DNA of 64,000 bases from contig CASHSZ010000001.1 of NCBI GenBank assembly GCA_949358305.1, positions 154,501 through 218,500 of the forward strand, read 5' to 3'. The notes beneath the pieces were generated by a model, which did no database searches, had not been told where the DNA came from, and saw only the letters and a program-made list of their open reading frames with translations. Positions 45,441 to 55,300 of this stretch are shown here, one piece after another. Both the position numbers and the translations under genes were made by a program. The DNA comes from Strigamia acuminata (Eukaryota; Arthropoda; Chilopoda; Geophilomorpha; Linotaeniidae). Each line of letters starts with the position of its first letter. Position 1 is the first letter of the stretch.

Positions 45441-48400
45441 TTACTCTTCTTCGTGTCTGCCTTTCTTGGTTGGGGCGATTCCGAGTTCGATCAAGGCTTT
45501 TTCTAGTGTTGGTCCTGTAAGTGGTTTTGTCAGGAAGTCTGCCAACATCTCGGTTCCTGCGATGTGTTTGATGTCGATGTTACCACTTTCGACGTCATTC
45601 TTTACGAAATTTAGTCGCCGATTGAAGTGCTTGGTCCTCGCCTTTTGGGGTCCCGGCTTCAGTAATTGCGTCGCATTTAAGCTGTCGCAATAAACAGTCG
45701 TTGCTTCCATTTTCGTGGTTGGTGTGATGGTCATCATTATTTCTTTTGTCCACAGCACATCCTTGATACCTTCCGATAAGGCGTGTAACTCGCTCTCAGT
45801 GCTTGACATTGCCACGATCTCCTGTTTTTTGCATCTCCAGTGGATTAGCGACCGTCCGTCGCGCACAACAAATCCCGAGAACGACTTGGAATCTGCCGTT
45901 CTGTCCCAACTTGCGTCCGTGTAGGCATGCAATCTTCGGTCCTCGCATCCGTATGACAATTTGTAGTTGGTTGTTTTCTGCAGGTATTTCAACACTCTCT
46001 TCAGTGCTTGGTAGTGTGTCTGTTTGGGCTTCGCGCTGTATTGGGACAGCGAGCTCATTGCGAAACTGAGGTCGGGTCGTGTGTTGATTGCCAAATACAT
46101 CAACTTCCCGATCAGTTCTTGGTATTCGCGCTGGTCGACTTCTGGGCTGTCCTCGTGTTCATCCAAATTGAGTTGCGGGTCCATCGGTGTCGACTTGGTG
46201 TTACAGTTTTCCATCCCGTAACTTGCTAAAACTCTTCGAATATATTCGGACTGGTGTAGGTGGATTCCATTGTCGTCGTGGTAAACTTGAATCCCTAAGA
46301 TGGATGATAGTTGGCCCATGGAGATTAATTCTACGTCGTTTTTAATCTGGTCTATCACTTCCTTCTCGAATCGGTCCGATGATGCCAAAGTGACGGCGTC
46401 GTCCACGTAAACTCCCAAAAACATGTAGTCATGTCCTCGTCTCACGATGAATAAGCATGGGTCGTCGGGAGATCGTTCAAATTTTACTTTGGCCAAAACT
46501 TCGGTTAGCTTCTCGTACCAGCACCGCCCTGACTGTTTTAGTCCGTAGATACTTTTTTCTAGTTTGCATACGAGATTCGTCCCGTCCTCGTAGCCTTCAG
46601 GCTGTGCCATGTAAATTTCATTCTTGAGTTTGCCGTGGAGGTATGCCGATCGTACGTCGTGTTGCGATAGTTTCCTTTTTCGTTTCGCGCCTTCGTTTAC
46701 GAGTATTCTCAGCGTTTCGATTCTAATTACCGGTGCAAATGTCGTGTCGTAGTCTACTCCCCATCGCTGCGTGTATCCAGCGGCTACGAGCCGTGCTTTG
46801 AAACGTCTTTCACCGGTGTTTGGATTTACTTTGAGTTTGTAAACCCAATTCGACTTGACAGTTTTCTTGTTTCTCGGCAGTTCCCTCGTTGTCCAAACTT
46901 CGTGCTTCTTCATCGACGCTATTTCTTCATCCATGGCCTTTATCCACTCCTCGGAATTAATTGATTGTAGCGCTTCGTTGTAGTTTCGAGGGGGATCAAT
47001 TTCTTCCGATACGTTGGCCATCGCTCTTGATTTTATCCGCTCGGATCTTCTAGCTCCTTGTCGTATCATTTCGTCTTCATTTGCCGTTCTTTCTGTGAGG
47101 TTTCGGACTTGGCGTTCTGCCGTCGTGGCTCTCGGCGTGTGTTGTTGAGTGGGTGGTGGTGGGTCGGCCTCCTCGTTGTTCTGGATTTCGTCTTGTGCGT
47201 TCTCCTCTCGATTCCCGTCCAATATTTCGTCGTTTTCATCTTGTGCGTTGCCTTCTCGACTTCCGTCTATTATTACGCCATTTTCGACTGTGTTCCCGCC
47301 TTTTTCCTCGTCAAGACTCGTCTTAATTTCGGACTCGATCTCCAAGTCGGCGTATTTGGGTTGCATTGCGGTGCCGTCTTCACTGCGTAGCATCGGCGCG
47401 CCCAACTCGCTCTCGACGAATTTTACATTTCGTTCCTCGCTGACGAGTCGTGTCTCGGGATTGTAAATTCGATATCCTCGTCGTTTTTGTGCGTATCCCA
47501 CGAATATTCTCTTCTCGGCTTTCGGGTCAAACTTCCTTCGTCCCGCATTTTTCGTGAGTACAAACGCGACGCATCCGAAACGTTTGAAATATTTTACAGT
47601 TGGTTTCTTGTCGTCCCAAACTTCCGACGGGGTTTTTCCATGCACTCTTGTCATGCACGAGTTCCGAATGATTGCCGTTGTGCACATGCACTCTGCCCAA
47701 AACGTGTATGGTAGTCCCGACTCGACGAGCATCGTTCGCGTCATCTCGATAATTGTTCGATTTTGGCGTTCTGCCACGCCATTGCTCGCGGCTGAGTACG
47801 GTACTGTTAGTTGGTGGTCAACTCCTCGTTCTTGAAACCATTTTTCCAGTTTTCCCACGATAAATTCCCCGCCGTTATCGCTACGTATCCTCTTTAAACG
47901 TTGGCCCGTTTCTGTCTCGCACATCGTGATCAAATTCTTCAATTTTTCGGCCGTTTCGCTTTTCGTTTTTAAAACTTTGACCATCGTTTTTCGGCTCCAA
48001 TCGTCAACGACTGTCATGATATACTTTGATCCTCCCAGTGATTCGGGTGTAATTGCTCCGACGAGGTCCACGTGCCACAGGTCCATGATACTTTGCGATT
48101 GGCGTTCTCCGATGCTTTTGTGGGGTTTTCGAGTAAGTTTCCCCTTGATACACGATTCGCATGTCTCGTTTTCGCTCGTATCCATCTTGAGTCCTCGTAC
48201 CAAAGTGTCCCTCTCCATTTTCCTCATTGTGTCGTACGCCAGGTGCCCGAGTCGTTGGTGCCACGTCGTGTTGATTTCTTCGGATTTTCTTGCGTTTTCG
48301 TGGCTCTGCAATATTTTCGTGTCGATCACGAACTTGTCCCCGATTCGTCGTATGTCGATGATCGCTCTGCCGTCTGGTCCTCGTACTGCCGACGCCTTGA

Positions 48401-49808
48401 TGTCGAAAATCACGCTCTTCTTGGTATCGATGATTTTGGCCACGGAAAGTAGATTCGCCGATATCTCAGGTACGTGTAAAACGTTGTTTAGTCGGTGAAT
48501 TTTGTCGTTTTTGCTGGTCGTGACTCGAATACTGCCAATTCCAATCGATTTCATTCTTACATTCTTGTCAGCGATCCCAATTGTCCGATCATCACGTTCG
48601 TAGGTGTCGAAAAATTCCTTGGTTCTCGTCATATGGCTAGTTGCGCCCGAATCCACCAACCAAAGCACCTTCGTTTCTTCACTAATCGTCGCCACTTCGT
48701 TCTTTGTAATTTCGTCGGTCGACGCGATCTCGTCGGTGGTCGTTGCAACTTCGTCAGTCGTCGTGAGTTCGTCCGTCGTCGCAATCTCGTCGGTGTACGT
48801 TGCAACTTCGCCTGTTGTCGTGATTTCGTCGGTCGTTGTAATCGGGTCGGTGTACGTTGCAACTTCGTCTGTCGTCGTGATTTTGTCGGCCGTCTCGATC
48901 TCGTCTGTCATTGCGTACATGCACGATTCCTCCATCTCGAATGCACACAGATTTCCTTCTTGTTTGTGGCTTCGTTTGAATGTGCCTTTGCCGCGTTTGG
49001 AATTCGTCCTCTCTCTCTTCGGTTTTGAACAAGTTGACGCCTTATGCCCGCTCCCTTCGCAGTTGAAGCAGAACATTGGGTTCTTACACTCGCTCGCCAC
49101 GTGACCAGGTTTGTTGCAATTGAAGCATTTTCGCGTGTCCGCACGTTTCTCGAATCTCTTACGGCTATCCGCTCTGTATGCAACATCCGTGCTTCCTTCG
49201 ATTTTTATGTTGTTCTGCGTCTCACGTGATCTCAAAATTTTTCGCGCATCTTGTAGTGTAGTCGTCTTATTTGCTCTGATGCCCTCGGCCGTGGCGTCGA
49301 ATTCTTCTCGCAATCCCCTTAATATCGCGTATTTGGCCTGAGTTTCCTTTATATCCCCTCCGTAGGAGGCGCATTTAGTTCTCAGTGCCTCGACTCGGTT
49401 TACGTACTGGTCTATTGTCTCTTTCGCGGTCATTTTGAGGCGCAGCAACTCGTCCAAGCACTCGTACTGGAGATCTGTTGTATCGATCTCCATATTTTTC
49501 TTTATGTCGTCCCAAAGTTGTTTAGCGGTTAATGCGTCGTCGTAACGTAGTACCTGCTCATCGTTTAGGGTTCCGATCAGTATTCCCTTCGCGGCGTTGT
49601 TGCTCTTCCGCCACGTTTTCCACGTTTTTTCGTCCTCATCGTGGGTCGCATCTCCCTTAACTGGTCGTTTGGGCTCCGTCTCTTCGATCGCGGTGTCCCA
49701 CAAATCTCGTTCATTTAGCGCGGCCTTTACTCGTTTGGACCACAGCAAATAGTTACCGTCGTGTAACAATTCTATTTGGTTGCGGATTTTCGTCGTTGAA
49801 TCCGTCAT
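45441..49808 (-). CDS. Copia Gag-Pol polyprotein (copy 1)
   Basis: 1455 codons, uninterrupted. The visible domains and their order are the same as in copy 2 (52360-56727), whose translation appears identical: nucleocapsid zinc knuckles, aspartic protease, integrase, reverse transcriptase and RNase H. The length is close to Drosophila Copia (about 1400 aa). Antisense frames across it are shadows. Confidence 0.95.
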   Translation of the reverse strand: MTDSTTKIRNQIELLHDGNYLLWSKRVKAALNERDLWDTAIEETEPKRPVKGDATHDEDEKTWKTWRKSNNAAKGILIGTLNDEQVLRYDDALTAKQLWDDIKKNMEIDTTDLQYECLDELLRLKMTAKETIDQYVNRVEALRTKCASYGGDIKETQAKYAILRGLREEFDATAEGIRANKTTTLQDARKILRSRETQNNIKIEGSTDVAYRADSRKRFEKRADTRKCFNCNKPGHVASECKNPMFCFNCEGSGHKASTCSKPKRERTNSKRGKGTFKRSHKQEGNLCAFEMEESCMYAMTDEIETADKITTTDEVATYTDPITTTDEITTTGEVATYTDEIATTDELTTTDEVATTTDEIASTDEITKNEVATISEETKVLWLVDSGATSHMTRTKEFFDTYERDDRTIGIADKNVRMKSIGIGSIRVTTSKNDKIHRLNNVLHVPEISANLLSVAKIIDTKKSVIFDIKASAVRGPDGRAIIDIRRIGDKFVIDTKILQSHENARKSEEINTTWHQRLGHLAYDTMRKMERDTLVRGLKMDTSENETCESCIKGKLTRKPHKSIGERQSQSIMDLWHVDLVGAITPESLGGSKYIMTVVDDWSRKTMVKVLKTKSETAEKLKNLITMCETETGQRLKRIRSDNGGEFIVGKLEKWFQERGVDHQLTVPYSAASNGVAERQNRTIIEMTRTMLVESGLPYTFWAECMCTTAIIRNSCMTRVHGKTPSEVWDDKKPTVKYFKRFGCVAFVLTKNAGRRKFDPKAEKRIFVGYAQKRRGYRIYNPETRLVSEERNVKFVESELGAPMLRSEDGTAMQPKYADLEIESEIKTSLDEEKGGNTVENGVIIDGSREGNAQDENDEILDGNREENAQDEIQNNEEADPPPPTQQHTPRATTAERQVRNLTERTANEDEMIRQGARRSERIKSRAMANVSEEIDPPRNYNEALQSINSEEWIKAMDEEIASMKKHEVWTTRELPRNKKTVKSNWVYKLKVNPNTGERRFKARLVAAGYTQRWGVDYDTTFAPVIRIETLRILVNEGAKRKRKLSQHDVRSAYLHGKLKNEIYMAQPEGYEDGTNLVCKLEKSIYGLKQSGRCWYEKLTEVLAKVKFERSPDDPCLFIVRRGHDYMFLGVYVDDAVTLASSDRFEKEVIDQIKNDVELISMGQLSSILGIQVYHDDNGIHLHQSEYIRRVLASYGMENCNTKSTPMDPQLNLDEHEDSPEVDQREYQELIGKLMYLAINTRPDLSFAMSSLSQYSAKPKQTHYQALKRVLKYLQKTTNYKLSYGCEDRRLHAYTDASWDRTADSKSFSGFVVRDGRSLIHWRCKKQEIVAMSSTESELHALSEGIKDVLWTKEIMMTITPTTKMEATTVYCDSLNATQLLKPGPQKARTKHFNRRLNFVKNDVESGNIDIKHIAGTEMLADFLTKPLTGPTLEKALIELGIAPTKKGRHEEE

Positions 49809-49943
49809 GTCGTCTTCTCAAAAAACACGTGCTCGCTCGAAATTTTCAGACTTTTACTGCTCGTCTTTTCTTCTTCAAGTTTGTACGCCTCGTGTTTTGA
49901 CTTGTAGTCGTCAGTTATTCTTTAACGTCGTCGGTGGATTTTT

Positions 49944-49962
49944 AACCATCCGTCTGCTACCA
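49944..49962 (-). promoter_or_regulatory. Copia copy 1 primer-binding site
   Basis: Element-strand sequence TGGTAGCAGACGGATGGTT. This is complementary to the 3' end of metazoan initiator tRNA-Met except for one extra C after ten matching bases. Confidence 0.6.
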
Positions 49963-49964
49963 TT

Positions 49965-50180
49965 TGTTGGAAATCGTGTGGTTGAAATAATGCAACATCA
50001 TCGTAGGGTTAAAGAATTACAAGTGTTTTATTCTGGGAAAATACACAGGTTAAATATGTAGACACTGGGCCATGATTGGCTGTTAAATTGGGTCGTCTAG
50101 TGGACGTATCAGCGTCTGCCACGGAACGTCCGAGTGCCCTCTCGCGACGTAATGGCGGTCAAGCGACATGGGGTCCAACA
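49965..50180 (-). repeat. Copia copy 1, 5' LTR
   Basis: 216 bp; contains AATAAA on the element strand. Followed (element strand) by a primer-binding site after three bases. Confidence 0.95.
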
Positions 50181-51987
50181 GGAAGAAGAAATCGACGCAC
50201 TACACGCACTCGAACATCGTCGACTCGCCCCCCGACTACTACCGGAGCAGTTTGGCCGACAAAATCAGCGACTACGAGGACATTTGGGCCACGCCGGGCA
50301 AGCAGGAGACGCGCGGGGCGCCGAAAACCGTCGAATTGGTCACTTTTAAGCCGCCGACGGACAATTCGAGTCCCATGGCGGCGAGGAAACACGAAAACGG
50401 GCACAAGGTCGAAGGAATGTCCACGTCGGACGCCAGTTCGTCGAAAAGCAGCCCGGCGTCGACGCTGAGTTCGTCGCCGTCGTCACAAACGAGTCGGCCG
50501 AGGAACAAACTGGGGCTGACGATCGCCGCCGGAAGCGGCTCGCCGTCCGTGACGAAGAAACATTCCAGTCCGTTCTACGCGGAGCCCGCTGACGCGCTGA
50601 ACGGACCGAAGAACGGTCCGCAGCGTCGCAAAGTGGCGCCGAAAGCCGCGTTTCGGTTGCTCAGCCACCGACACTCGGACCCGAACATCCAGTGGCCGGC
50701 CGCGAAGAACGGAGGCGTGTTGGAGACGATCTACGCGTCCGACGAGGCGTCGCAGAGCGCGCTGTCGTCCAGTCTGGACAACCTGAACGGGCACCGGCGC
50801 CTGGTGCGGTGCCGGGCGCGGATTCCGTCGAGTTTGGTGGCGCGGCAGCCGCAGGAGGACGAGAACCGCGTCATGGTGGACACGCAGACGCAGACGACAC
50901 CAAAGGGTTGCGGGAATGTCAATGCGGGGATCCCGAAACTGATCACGAAGAAGGGCAATGACTGCTCGTGGCCCGTGGACTCGTCGTGGGAGTGGCTGGG
51001 AAACGAGAACGAGAACGAGAGTTTGTTGCTCGGGGACTCGGACGATGACGACGAGGAAGTGACGGTCGAGACGATTTTGAAGCGCGACGCCAAGTTCCCG
51101 CTGGTCGAGGCGCCGCCAGGGGAGGGCGAGGGGGCGCCAGACGGACTCACGGTCGAGGATCTCATCCAGCAGAAGTCGCCCGACCTGCACGTGCCCGAGA
51201 TCCAGCCGTTGACCAGGAGCAATTTGTTGAGGGTCTCAGAGTACGACAATCTGGACGAGGGCGGGAGGAATTGTCGGCGGAGGTGCGACGGGTCCGTGCA
51301 CGAGAGAGACAATTTGGCGTACGCGGCGTCGGAGAGCGCGAGTTCGGTGACGGAGTTTTCGGAGCCGTGGGACAGCGCGCGGTGGGAGGAGATTTTGAGG
51401 ATGGTGAGGGAGCCGAGGGAGCCGAGGGTGATGGAGGAGGTGGAGAACGAGAGGAATGCGATCGAGTTGTTGCCGTTGGATGTGGTGAACGAGGCGGTGA
51501 GGAATAGGAAGTTGTCGCTGGTGGAGGATGATTGCACGTCGGTGTCGAGTTTGCCGACCGTGGATTTCGATCGGGATAGTTCGTATTGTACGCAGGGGAA
51601 GACGCCGCACACTTTTATGCGTAAATTGATTATTGATTTGGTTTGATTTGATTTGATTTTTTTTTTTTTATTATTATTAAAGCTTCGACTTATATATTTA
51701 TGTTGAGGAATAAGGATTTAGGCGACTCCATTAGGGAATATGTTCTCAGGTATGTCTGTATTGGTTTTATAGGTGGCACTAAAATGTAGAATAGCAAAAC
51801 ATAAAGCGTGAACCGAATGGCGTTTAAAACTTCAACCACGACTGGAGTGGTTTATGAATCGGTTTGACAAAAATTTATCAAAAATTTGACCAAAATTTAT
51901 CAAAAATTTGACCAACATTTATCAAAAATTTGACCAAAATTTATCAAAAATTTGACCAAAATTTATCCAAAATTTGACCAAAATTTA
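50181..51987 (+). other. Spacer between the inverted Copia copies
   Basis: 1807 bp holding the rest of exon 7, exon 8 and the start of intron 8 of unit C. It would be the loop of a 5-kb inverted repeat. Confidence 0.9.
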
Positions 51988-52203
51988 TGTTGGACCCCAT
52001 GTCGCTTGACCGCCATTACGTCGCGAGAGGGCACTCGGACGTTCCGTGGCAGACGCTGATACGTCCACTAGACGACCCAATTTAACAGCCAATCATGGCC
52101 CAGTGTCTACATATTTAACCTGTGTATTTTCCCAGAATAAAACACTTGTAATTCTTTAACCCTACGATGATGTTGCATTATTTCAACCACACGATTTCCA
52201 ACA
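51988..52203 (+). repeat. Copia copy 2, 5' LTR
   Basis: 216 bp, TGTTGG...CCAACA. AATAAA near its middle may serve for polyadenylation from the 3' copy. Confidence 0.95.
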
Positions 52204-52205
52204 AA

Positions 52206-52224
52206 TGGTAGCAGACGGATGGTT
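52206..52224 (+). promoter_or_regulatory. Copia copy 2 primer-binding site
   Basis: TGGTAGCAGACGGATGGTT, two bases after the LTR. It is complementary to the initiator tRNA-Met 3' end (CCA included) with one inserted C. Known Drosophila Copia primes with an internal fragment of the same tRNA, so a full 3'-end site is a family difference. Confidence 0.6.
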
Positions 52225-52359
52225 AAAAATCCACCGACGACGTTAAAGAATAACTGACGACTACAAGTCAAAACACGAGGCGTACAAACTTGAAGAAGAA
52301 AAGACGAGCAGTAAAAGTCTGAAAATTTCGAGCGAGCACGTGTTTTTTGAGAAGACGAC

Positions 52360-55300
52360 ATGACGGATTCAACGACGAAAATCCGCAACCAAATAGAATT
52401 GTTACACGACGGTAACTATTTGCTGTGGTCCAAACGAGTAAAGGCCGCGCTAAATGAACGAGATTTGTGGGACACCGCGATCGAAGAGACGGAGCCCAAA
52501 CGACCAGTTAAGGGAGATGCGACCCACGATGAGGACGAAAAAACGTGGAAAACGTGGCGGAAGAGCAACAACGCCGCGAAGGGAATACTGATCGGAACCC
52601 TAAACGATGAGCAGGTACTACGTTACGACGACGCATTAACCGCTAAACAACTTTGGGACGACATAAAGAAAAATATGGAGATCGATACAACAGATCTCCA
52701 GTACGAGTGCTTGGACGAGTTGCTGCGCCTCAAAATGACCGCGAAAGAGACAATAGACCAGTACGTAAACCGAGTCGAGGCACTGAGAACTAAATGCGCC
52801 TCCTACGGAGGGGATATAAAGGAAACTCAGGCCAAATACGCGATATTAAGGGGATTGCGAGAAGAATTCGACGCCACGGCCGAGGGCATCAGAGCAAATA
52901 AGACGACTACACTACAAGATGCGCGAAAAATTTTGAGATCACGTGAGACGCAGAACAACATAAAAATCGAAGGAAGCACGGATGTTGCATACAGAGCGGA
53001 TAGCCGTAAGAGATTCGAGAAACGTGCGGACACGCGAAAATGCTTCAATTGCAACAAACCTGGTCACGTGGCGAGCGAGTGTAAGAACCCAATGTTCTGC
53101 TTCAACTGCGAAGGGAGCGGGCATAAGGCGTCAACTTGTTCAAAACCGAAGAGAGAGAGGACGAATTCCAAACGCGGCAAAGGCACATTCAAACGAAGCC
53201 ACAAACAAGAAGGAAATCTGTGTGCATTCGAGATGGAGGAATCGTGCATGTACGCAATGACAGACGAGATCGAGACGGCCGACAAAATCACGACGACAGA
53301 CGAAGTTGCAACGTACACCGACCCGATTACAACGACCGACGAAATCACGACAACAGGCGAAGTTGCAACGTACACCGACGAGATTGCGACGACGGACGAA
53401 CTCACGACGACTGACGAAGTTGCAACGACCACCGACGAGATCGCGTCGACCGACGAAATTACAAAGAACGAAGTGGCGACGATTAGTGAAGAAACGAAGG
53501 TGCTTTGGTTGGTGGATTCGGGCGCAACTAGCCATATGACGAGAACCAAGGAATTTTTCGACACCTACGAACGTGATGATCGGACAATTGGGATCGCTGA
53601 CAAGAATGTAAGAATGAAATCGATTGGAATTGGCAGTATTCGAGTCACGACCAGCAAAAACGACAAAATTCACCGACTAAACAACGTTTTACACGTACCT
53701 GAGATATCGGCGAATCTACTTTCCGTGGCCAAAATCATCGATACCAAGAAGAGCGTGATTTTCGACATCAAGGCGTCGGCAGTACGAGGACCAGACGGCA
53801 GAGCGATCATCGACATACGACGAATCGGGGACAAGTTCGTGATCGACACGAAAATATTGCAGAGCCACGAAAACGCAAGAAAATCCGAAGAAATCAACAC
53901 GACGTGGCACCAACGACTCGGGCACCTGGCGTACGACACAATGAGGAAAATGGAGAGGGACACTTTGGTACGAGGACTCAAGATGGATACGAGCGAAAAC
54001 GAGACATGCGAATCGTGTATCAAGGGGAAACTTACTCGAAAACCCCACAAAAGCATCGGAGAACGCCAATCGCAAAGTATCATGGACCTGTGGCACGTGG
54101 ACCTCGTCGGAGCAATTACACCCGAATCACTGGGAGGATCAAAGTATATCATGACAGTCGTTGACGATTGGAGCCGAAAAACGATGGTCAAAGTTTTAAA
54201 AACGAAAAGCGAAACGGCCGAAAAATTGAAGAATTTGATCACGATGTGCGAGACAGAAACGGGCCAACGTTTAAAGAGGATACGTAGCGATAACGGCGGG
54301 GAATTTATCGTGGGAAAACTGGAAAAATGGTTTCAAGAACGAGGAGTTGACCACCAACTAACAGTACCGTACTCAGCCGCGAGCAATGGCGTGGCAGAAC
54401 GCCAAAATCGAACAATTATCGAGATGACGCGAACGATGCTCGTCGAGTCGGGACTACCATACACGTTTTGGGCAGAGTGCATGTGCACAACGGCAATCAT
54501 TCGGAACTCGTGCATGACAAGAGTGCATGGAAAAACCCCGTCGGAAGTTTGGGACGACAAGAAACCAACTGTAAAATATTTCAAACGTTTCGGATGCGTC
54601 GCGTTTGTACTCACGAAAAATGCGGGACGAAGGAAGTTTGACCCGAAAGCCGAGAAGAGAATATTCGTGGGATACGCACAAAAACGACGAGGATATCGAA
54701 TTTACAATCCCGAGACACGACTCGTCAGCGAGGAACGAAATGTAAAATTCGTCGAGAGCGAGTTGGGCGCGCCGATGCTACGCAGTGAAGACGGCACCGC
54801 AATGCAACCCAAATACGCCGACTTGGAGATCGAGTCCGAAATTAAGACGAGTCTTGACGAGGAAAAAGGCGGGAACACAGTCGAAAATGGCGTAATAATA
54901 GACGGAAGTCGAGAAGGCAACGCACAAGATGAAAACGACGAAATATTGGACGGGAATCGAGAGGAGAACGCACAAGACGAAATCCAGAACAACGAGGAGG
55001 CCGACCCACCACCACCCACTCAACAACACACGCCGAGAGCCACGACGGCAGAACGCCAAGTCCGAAACCTCACAGAAAGAACGGCAAATGAAGACGAAAT
55101 GATACGACAAGGAGCTAGAAGATCCGAGCGGATAAAATCAAGAGCGATGGCCAACGTATCGGAAGAAATTGATCCCCCTCGAAACTACAACGAAGCGCTA
55201 CAATCAATTAATTCCGAGGAGTGGATAAAGGCCATGGATGAAGAAATAGCGTCGATGAAGAAGCACGAAGTTTGGACAACGAGGGAACTGCCGAGAAACA

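Larger units (their letters stand above)
45185..50180 (-). mobile_element. Copia-type LTR retrotransposon, copy 1, full length
   Basis: 4996 bp with two 216-bp LTRs (45185-45400, 49965-50180), both TGTTGG...CCAACA, flanked by a 5-bp duplication ggaag (45180-45184, 50181-50185). It is oriented on the minus strand. A primer-binding site (49944-49962) and a polypurine tract (45403-45412, AAGAGGAGAA on the element strand) are in place. One gag-pol frame of 1455 codons with integrase before reverse transcriptase defines the Copia (Ty1) order. It lies inside unit C exon 7. Matching LTRs and an open frame indicate a recent, possibly still active, insertion. Confidence 0.97.

Noticed and set aside
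47058-49341. Many antisense frames of 60-190 codons across the Copia elements
   Set aside because: Opposite a 1455-codon Gag-Pol frame with all catalytic motifs. They occur as mirror images in both copies and resemble no protein.
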